Part shown: piece after piece, positions 38,472 to 43,225 of the stretch
Position numbering within the stretch: the first letter of the stretch is position 1
Layout of the letters: every line of letters begins with the position of its first letter
Assembly (NCBI GenBank): GCA_017304945.1
Contig: JAFKLG010000097.1
Coordinates: forward strand, 1 to 43,225
Source of the DNA: Rhodospirillales bacterium
GTDB lineage: Bacteria; Pseudomonadota; Alphaproteobacteria; Acetobacterales; Acetobacteraceae
Direction of reading: 5' to 3'
DNA length: 43,225 nt
Translations under genes and position numbers: made by a program
Notes under the pieces: generated by a model
The model's input: only the letters and a program-made list of their open reading frames with translations
Databases searched by the model: none
Told to the model about the DNA's origin: nothing

Positions 38472-39539
38472 TCAGGCGGTGGCCAGTCGCGGGCCGTCTT
38501 CATTGTCTTCCGGCGTCGCCGGTTTCTCGGTGGTGATGCGGGCCAGATCCTCCCGGATCCGGTCGTTGAAGCGGTGCACCACCATGTCCATCGCGACGTC
38601 GATCGCGTGGGCGAAGCCCTGCGCATCGGTGCCGCCATGCGACTTCACCACCACGCCGTTCAGCCCGACCATCACTGCCCCGTTGTAGCGGCGCGGATCG
38701 AGCCACTCCCGCAACCGGTCGAGCCCGGGCTTGGCCAACAGATAGGCCAGGCGGGACGTCCAGTTACGGTTGAACACTTGACGCAGCAGGTCGCCGATGA
38801 GTTTCAGGGCGCCTTCACCGGTCTTCAGGGCGACGTTGCCGGTGAACCCGTCGGTCACCACCACGTCGGTGGTGCCGGCGGCGATATCGTGGCCTTCGAC
38901 GAAGCCATGGAATTGCGGTGCGATGTGGCTGGCGCGCAGAATCTCGGCCGCCTCGCGGACGGTGTCGTCGCGCTTCAGCTCCTCGGAGCCGCCGTTGAGC
39001 AGCCCGATCGTCGGCGCGGTCAGGCCGAGAACGGTGCGGGCGAAGACGTCGCCCATGACGGCGAACTGCACGAGGTTGCGTACGTCGCACTGCACGTTGG
39101 CGCCGAGGTCGAGCATGACCACGTCGCCGCGCCGGGACGGGGCGATCGCCGCCATCGCCGGCCGGTCGATGCCGGGCAGCGCCTTCACGACGATCTTGGC
39201 CAGGGCGAGCAGTGCGCCGGTATTCCCGGCCGAGACGACGCCGGAGGCTTCCCCGCCCGCAACGGCGTCGATCGCCAGCCGCATCGACGCGTTGCGCAGG
39301 CGCAGCGCCGCGGTCGGCTTCATGTCGCCGCTGATCACGTCCGGAGCATGCCGCACCGTGCAGACGTTGCTCGCGCGCCGGCGCCGCGCCAGCAGGGGCG
39401 CGATCACCGTCTCGTTGCCGACCAGCAGAATGCGGGCGCCCGGGTGCCGTTCCGCCGCAAGCTCCAGCCCGTCGATCACCATGGCCGGGGCGTTGTCACC
39501 CCCCATGGCGTCGACCGCGAGCGTGAACTGCGCGGTCAA
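38472..39539 (-). CDS. plsX: Phosphate acyltransferase PlsX
   Basis: PlsX converts acyl-ACP to acyl-phosphate, the donor for PlsY in phospholipid synthesis; it is a peripheral membrane protein. The 355-residue protein has VDAMGGDNAPAMVIDGLELA at the N-terminus, followed by VGNET, AGNTGALLALAKI, LDLGANVQC and TDGFTGNVALKTGEG, all PlsX hallmarks. The start codon at 39539 is TTG in the sequence; the glycine-rich motif lies within 15 residues, so this is a reasonable start. It is 30 bp downstream of rpmF and 68 bp upstream of fabH. Confidence 0.96.
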   Translation of the reverse strand: MTAQFTLAVDAMGGDNAPAMVIDGLELAAERHPGARILLVGNETVIAPLLARRRRASNVCTVRHAPDVISGDMKPTAALRLRNASMRLAIDAVAGGEASGVVSAGNTGALLALAKIVVKALPGIDRPAMAAIAPSRRGDVVMLDLGANVQCDVRNLVQFAVMGDVFARTVLGLTAPTIGLLNGGSEELKRDDTVREAAEILRASHIAPQFHGFVEGHDIAAGTTDVVVTDGFTGNVALKTGEGALKLIGDLLRQVFNRNWTSRLAYLLAKPGLDRLREWLDPRRYNGAVMVGLNGVVVKSHGGTDAQGFAHAIDVAMDMVVHRFNDRIREDLARITTEKPATPEDNEDGPRLATA

Positions 39540-39569
39540 GGGCGGACGAGGCTCACGCCGCGCCCAGCG

Positions 39570-39773
39570 TTAGGCCCGAACCGCGCCCCGCAGCGGCTTG
39601 CCCGCCGCGACGACCTCGCGCCCGGCGTAGTAGCCGCAATGGCTGCACACATGGTGCGGCCGCTTCAGCTCACCGCAATTCGGGCAGTCGGCATGCGCCT
39701 CCTTCGGCAGCGCCTCATGGCTGCGGCGCATCCCGCGGCGGGAAGGCGAGGTCTTTCTCTTCGGAACAGCCAT
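39570..39773 (-). CDS. rpmF: 50S ribosomal protein L32
   Basis: A 67-residue L32. [20 protein letters not shown] is the conserved start. [20 protein letters not shown] carries the zinc-binding CxxC pair (two knuckles), so this is the zinc-containing form. GAAAGAAGG precedes the ATG. It is the first gene of rpmF-plsX-fabH. Confidence 0.98.
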   Translation of the reverse strand: MAVPKRKTSPSRRGMRRSHEALPKEAHADCPNCGELKRPHHVCSHCGYYAGREVVAAGKPLRGAVRA

Positions 39774-39960
39774 GGGACAACGCCCTTCTTTCTCTCAATC
39801 GACGCGAGTCGGCCGGCCGACGGGCGTCACAGTCTGGACATAACGCGAGCCGCGCCGTCTAGCAGAGCACCGGCAGCCCCGCAAGGCACAGCGCCCCCCG
39901 GGATCGCCGCCCGCCGAGGGGGAGGGCTGCGATCCGCGCGGGTCGGCTTGTCGGCGTCAG
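39774..39960. other. Intergenic region upstream of rpmF
   Basis: 187 bp between the DUF177 gene and rpmF, both on the minus strand. A promoter for rpmF-plsX-fabH may lie here, but I found no hexamer pair with proper spacing. CGGCCGGCCG (39811-39820) is a short palindrome about 40 bp upstream of rpmF. Confidence 0.35.
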
Positions 39961-40455
39961 CTAATCCTTCCGGCGCAGCGCCGCAAGCGCCGCGAACGGG
40001 TTGGCCGCATCCTCGCCCGCCGCCTCCGGCAGTACGGCGTCGGGCCGCCGGGGGTACGGGTCCAGCGCCAGCGCGAGCTGTTCCGCCGCGGCCTCGCCCA
40101 GGTCGATCACGCTGCCCGCATAGGGCAGCTCATCGTCGCTGTCCGGGTCCGGATCCTCCTGCTCGGTGCCCTCGGGCACGAAGCGGATGCGGAATGCCTC
40201 CTCCACCGACGCCTCGAAATCCTCGAGCGACACGACACAGGTCTGCACCACCCGCGCGACCAGCCAGCCGCTGGCGGCGAACCGGTCGTCTGGTTCGCGG
40301 GTGAGCTGAAATCTCACCCGCAGCGCCTGCACGGCAGGAATGTGCATGCGCGCCGTCAACCGCGCGCACTCCTCTTGCGTGGCCTCGATCTCCACCGTCA
40401 GCCCCTCGGGGCCGATACGGTCGGTGCGGATCGGGCGGTGCAGTTCCGGGGTCAT
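39961..40455 (-). CDS. DUF177 (YceD-like) protein
   Basis: A 164-residue acidic cytoplasmic protein with the DUF177 pattern: VEIEATQEECARLTARMHIPAVQAL, GWLVARVVQTCVVSLEDFEASVEEAFRIRFVP (read in parts), and near the end VIDLGEAAAEQLALALDPYPRRPDA. Members sit next to rpmF in most bacteria and have been linked to large-subunit rRNA metabolism in plants and E. coli. Cys near VQTCVV is conserved in the family; others form C-terminal clusters, absent here. It overlaps the chaperone gene by 4 bp. Confidence 0.93.
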   Translation of the reverse strand: MTPELHRPIRTDRIGPEGLTVEIEATQEECARLTARMHIPAVQALRVRFQLTREPDDRFAASGWLVARVVQTCVVSLEDFEASVEEAFRIRFVPEGTEQEDPDPDSDDELPYAGSVIDLGEAAAEQLALALDPYPRRPDAVLPEAAGEDAANPFAALAALRRKD

Positions 40456-41066
40456 CGGATCGCCTCCACAGCCGGGAGATAACGCACCCGGCCGGCCGCG
40501 AGATCCGCGATCGGCTGCGCGGCCAGCGTCCGCCGCTGCGCTTCCGCGACGCGCGCGAGCCGCACCGGCGAGTCGTCATCGGGCGGGCTGCCCCGCCACA
40601 CGTTGCGGATCAGCGCCGCGGCGAGCCCCGCGCTGTCGCCCGTCCGCAGCGCCGAGGTATAGGCGGCGGCGCGGCCGTGGAACGCCTCCCACATGGCACG
40701 CACCTTCTTGCCGACCGACAGGTCGCCCACCCCCATCTCGCGCAGATTCACGTCCATGTCGCTGAACATGGCGTCGAACACCGCCTGGGCGAGGTCCGGC
40801 CCGCGCGGCGGCTCCACGGTCAGCCGGTCGATCAGCAGGAAGGCGTGCAGCCCCACCATGTCGAACCGGCCGTCCAGCGTGTCCGGCACGTGCAGCTCCG
40901 TATAAAGGTACGGATCGCGGGCGGCCGCGACGGCGGCGCCGTAGAGCTCGAATCCGACCCGCTCGTCTCGCCCGCGCCGCCGCAGGCCCAGCCAACCGGC
41001 CAAGGGAATCGCCTTTCGTCCAGGAGGACTCACCGCCAAAACCGGCGGCGGCCCAGGAGGAGCCAT
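40452..41066 (-). CDS. Ubiquinol-cytochrome c chaperone (CBP3) domain protein
   Basis: A roughly 204-residue protein. RVGFELYGAAVAAARDPYLYTELHVPDTLDGRFDMVGLHAFLL (read in parts) and MFSDMDVNLREMGVGDLSVGKKVRAMWEAFHGRAAAY are the Ubiq_cyt_C_chap signature. In mitochondria CBP3 assists cytochrome b synthesis and assembly of complex III; bacterial homologues are found in alphaproteobacteria. I place the start at ATG 41066; GTG 41114 is possible. Neither has a strong ribosome-binding site. It is divergent from bamE and overlaps the DUF177 gene by ATGA. Confidence 0.9.
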   Translation of the reverse strand: MAPPGPPPVLAVSPPGRKAIPLAGWLGLRRRGRDERVGFELYGAAVAAARDPYLYTELHVPDTLDGRFDMVGLHAFLLIDRLTVEPPRGPDLAQAVFDAMFSDMDVNLREMGVGDLSVGKKVRAMWEAFHGRAAAYTSALRTGDSAGLAAALIRNVWRGSPPDDDSPVRLARVAEAQRRTLAAQPIADLAAGRVRYLPAVEAIR

Positions 41067-41191
41067 CGCATCCCGCGCGCCGATTGACAGGGCAGGGGCG
41101 GGCGTGACACCCACAGCATTAAGCGTGGCGTGCCACCGGGTTCAACCACTCGGCGACGGCGCCCGCAAGCCAGCCCGCAAGGAACCCGCGC

Positions 41192-41716
41192 GTGCCGCAC
41201 CGCCTGATGCCGACTGCCTGCCGCCTGACCGGGATCGCCCTCGTGCTGACGGCGCTGCTCTCCCTGGGCGGCTGCGGCTGGCTGATGCCGCCCCCGCAGG
41301 TGCGCGGCAACCATGTCGACCCCGACCAACTCAAGGAGCTGGTGCCCGGCACCTCCACCCGCGCCGACGTCACCGCCCTGATCGGCTCGCCCACCGCGCG
41401 GGCGACCTTCGACGACAACACCTGGCTCTACATCACCGAGACGACGCAGCCGCGCATCGGCGCGACGCTCGCGGTGCTCAGCCAGAAGGTCGTGGTGCTC
41501 GCCTTCGACGATCGCGGCGTGCTGCGCGACATCCGCACGGTGGACCAGGATCAGGCCGAACCGTTGCAGATGGTGAGCCGGACCACGCCGTCTCCGGGCA
41601 CCGAGGCGTCGTTCCTGCAGCAGTTGTTCGGCAATATCGGTCGCTTCAACGCCGCCGGCAGCAGCGCCGGCTCGACCGGGACCAACCAGGGCGGCGCACC
41701 GCGGTCGTCCTACTGA
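41192..41716 (+). CDS. bamE: Outer-membrane assembly lipoprotein BamE (SmpA/OmlA)
   Basis: A 174-residue lipoprotein precursor. The signal peptide ends in a lipobox LGGC with Cys28. The BamE fold follows: HVDPDQLKELVPGTSTRADVTALIGSPTARATFDDNTWLYI (read in parts), where GTS(T)RxDV and LIGSP are family marks, then VVLAFDDRGVLRDI. The C-terminus after about residue 125 is a Gly/Ser-rich extension. It would be part of the BAM complex inserting beta-barrel proteins. The GTG at 41192 is preceded by AAGGAA; ATG 41207 is an alternative. Confidence 0.93.
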   Translation: MPHRLMPTACRLTGIALVLTALLSLGGCGWLMPPPQVRGNHVDPDQLKELVPGTSTRADVTALIGSPTARATFDDNTWLYITETTQPRIGATLAVLSQKVVVLAFDDRGVLRDIRTVDQDQAEPLQMVSRTTPSPGTEASFLQQLFGNIGRFNAAGSSAGSTGTNQGGAPRSSY

Positions 41717-41759
41717 GCCGATCGCCACGGCGCGGCCGGAACGCGCCGCGGTTTGGCTG

Positions 41760-41788
41760 TTGACAGGGCGGATCGACCTGCGCTTTGC
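41760..41788 (+). promoter_or_regulatory. Candidate promoter of the TRAP transporter genes
   Basis: TTGACA (41760-41765), a perfect -35, followed after 17 bases by CTTTGC (41783-41788), a weak -10. It lies 42 bases before the small permease gene, downstream of bamE. Confidence 0.4.
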
Positions 41789-41830
41789 ACCCAGGGCGCG
41801 TCTCCAAGGGCGGGCACGACTCGGGAGGAG

Positions 41831-42376
41831 ATGCGCGTGTACGGATTGCTCCGCGTCAGCGGTGCCATCGACTGGGTGAACGATCGGCTGGGCCGGCTCG
41901 CCAATCTGCTCGTCCTGCTGTGCTGCATCGTCAGCGCCGGCAACGCCATGGTGCGCTACGCCTTCGACTACAGCTCCAACGGCTGGCTCGAGGTGCAGTG
42001 GTACATGTTCGCCTTCATCGTCATGATGGGGGCGGCCTACACCTACAAGCGGAACGAGCACGTCCGGGTGGAGATCTTCTATCTCTTCCTGAGCGAGCGT
42101 GGGCAGCACTGGCTCGACCTGATCGGCGCGATCGTCTTCCTGATCCCGGTCTGCGTGCTGCTGGCGATCCTCTCCTGGCCGTTCTTCATGCAGTCCTATT
42201 CGATCGACGAGATCTCCGGCAACGCCGGCGGGCTGCTGCGCTGGCCGGTGAAGGTCCTGCTGCCGGCCGGCTTCGCGCTGCTCGCGCTGCAGGGCGTCTC
42301 GGAGATCATCAAGCGCGTCGCGGCGCTGCGCGGCTACTACCGCGTCGACGCCAGGTACGAGAGGCCGACGCAGTGA
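41831..42376 (+). CDS. dctQ: TRAP transporter small permease (DctQ type)
   Basis: A 181-residue four-helix membrane protein (LANLLVLLCCIVSAGNAMVRYAF; EVQWYMFAFIVMMGAAYTYKRNEHVRVEIF, read in parts; IGAIVFLIPVCVLLAIL; VLLPAGFALLALQGVSEIIK). EHVRVEI is the family's conserved motif. It pairs with the large permease for sodium-driven uptake of organic acids bound by a periplasmic DctP protein, which is not in the window. The ribosome-binding site GGGAGGAG directly abuts ATG 41831; GTG 41837 has better spacing and may be the true start. The large permease overlaps it by GTGA. Confidence 0.92.
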   Translation: MRVYGLLRVSGAIDWVNDRLGRLANLLVLLCCIVSAGNAMVRYAFDYSSNGWLEVQWYMFAFIVMMGAAYTYKRNEHVRVEIFYLFLSERGQHWLDLIGAIVFLIPVCVLLAILSWPFFMQSYSIDEISGNAGGLLRWPVKVLLPAGFALLALQGVSEIIKRVAALRGYYRVDARYERPTQ

Positions 42377-43225
42377 TCCCGCTGGATTGGATGCCGCCGA
42401 TGATGTTCGGCGGCCTCGTGCTGTTCATGCTGATCGGCTACCCGGTCGCCTTCTCGCTCGCCGCCCTCGGCATCGCGTTCGGCTTCGTCTCGATCGAGCA
42501 GGGATTCTTCGACTTCAGCTACCTGCAGGCGATTCCCGGCCGCGTCTTCGGCAACGTGCTCTCGAACGACCTGCTGCTCGCCATCCCGTTCTTCACCTTC
42601 ATGGGGGCGGTGCTGGAGAAATGCGGGCTGGCCGAGGACATGCTCGACTCCATGGGCCAGTTGTTCGGCCCGATCCGCGGCGGCCTCGGCTACTCCGTCA
42701 TCATCGTGGGCTTCATCCTGGGGGCGATCACCGGGACGGTCGCGGCGCAGGTCATCGCCATGGCGCTGATCTCGATGCCGGTGATGATGCGCTACAAATA
42801 CAATATCCGGTACACCACCGGCGTGCTGGCGGCCTCCGGCACCATCACCCAGATCGTGCCGCCGTCCCTGGTCCTGATCGTGCTGGCCGACCAGTTGGGC
42901 AAGTCCGTTGGCGACATGTATCTCGGCGCCTGGGGCCCCTCGATCATCCAGATCGCGCTGTTCGCCGCCTATACCTTCGCGCTCTCCATCTTCAAGCCGG
43001 AGTGGGTGCCCGCCGTGCCGGCCGAGGCCCGCACCCTGACGGGCTGGGCGCTGTGGCGGAAGTGCCTGATGGGCATCATCCCCTCCGCCGTCCTCATCTT
43101 CGTCGTGCTCGGCACCATGATGCTGGGCCTGGCGACGCCGACCGAGGCCGGCGCCATGGGCGCGGTCGGGGCCGTGATCCTCGCGGTGATCCACCATCGG
43201 GCGTTCAGCAGCACCGGCAAGCAGA
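42373..43225 (+). CDS. dctM: TRAP transporter large permease (DctM type), cut by the window edge
   Basis: GTG 42373 starts a frame that stays open to the last base, giving the first 284 or so residues of a normally 430- to 450-residue large permease. Typical segments are MFGGLVLFMLIGYPVAFSLAALG, LLAIPFFTFMGAVLEKCGLA, and GGLGYSVIIVGFILGAITGTVAAQVIAM (each read in parts), then SGTITQIVPPSLVLIVLADQLG and GLATPTEAGAMGAVGA. It is the transport subunit. The overlap GTGA with the small permease gene indicates coupled translation. The substrate cannot be told from this part. Confidence 0.93.
   Translation, partial: MIPLDWMPPMMFGGLVLFMLIGYPVAFSLAALGIAFGFVSIEQGFFDFSYLQAIPGRVFGNVLSNDLLLAIPFFTFMGAVLEKCGLAEDMLDSMGQLFGPIRGGLGYSVIIVGFILGAITGTVAAQVIAMALISMPVMMRYKYNIRYTTGVLAASGTITQIVPPSLVLIVLADQLGKSVGDMYLGAWGPSIIQIALFAAYTFALSIFKPEWVPAVPAEARTLTGWALWRKCLMGIIPSAVLIFVVLGTMMLGLATPTEAGAMGAVGAVILAVIHHRAFSSTGKQ

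Overview
The window is a GC-rich (roughly 70%) chromosomal segment of an alphaproteobacterium. A gene order of rpmF-plsX-fabH, ihfA and a MerR gene, next to a DUF177 gene, a ubiquinol-cytochrome c chaperone gene and bamE, together with a NadQ-type repressor beside nadA and an invasion-associated locus B protein, points to Rhodospirillales. Acetobacteraceae is my best guess, but that is an inference from gene content. I see no rRNA, tRNA, phage, insertion sequence or CRISPR array.

Region by region. (1) 1-2.1 kb: nadA and its putative NAD repressor nadQ, with repeated operator-like sites overlapping a nadA promoter. (2) 2.1-5.5 kb: a secreted Gly/Trp/Pro-rich protein, a YsnF/DUF2382 stress protein and an S10 serine carboxypeptidase. 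(3) 5.7-12.7 kb: an exopolysaccharide locus, with a Wza-like export lipoprotein divergent from a Wzc-like copolymerase, galE, an unrecognised membrane protein and a flippase. (4) 12.8-20.5 kb: regulators, methyltransferases, a SpoU RNA methylase, an IalB protein, rlmN, a LysR-GST pair, and a methyltransferase preceded by what looks like a translation-dependent attenuator built on a leaderless 24-residue ORF. (5) 20.5-26.5 kb: a complete branched-chain-type ABC importer (with a LivM-LivG fusion) and an epoxide-hydrolase-like protein. (6) 26.7-34.5 kb: small Zn-ribbon protein, metallophosphoesterase, then a catabolic-looking operon (alpha/beta hydrolase, two-domain family III CoA-transferase, thiolase-like protein, DUF35 protein) facing a luciferase-like monooxygenase. 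(7) 34.6-41.7 kb: a protease-dead HtrA/PDZ protein with a metallo-beta-lactamase-fold hydrolase, then the housekeeping block merR, ihfA, fabH, plsX, rpmF, DUF177, chaperone, and divergent bamE. (8) 41.8 kb to the end: a TRAP transporter (small permease and truncated large permease).

The most interesting signals lie between genes. The clearest is the leaderless ORF, antiterminator and terminator in front of the methyltransferase at 20075. A second is a recurring promoter layout in which a -10 element sits six to eight bases before the start codon, implying leaderless mRNAs. A third is a family of GTCATGG...CCATCCACG palindromes scattered through the intergenic space, one copy of which appears to lie inside a reading frame. 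Protein-level oddities are the HtrA homologue lacking all three catalytic residues, the CoA-transferase with only one intact half, and the thiolase-like protein without the usual cysteine next to a DUF35 partner.
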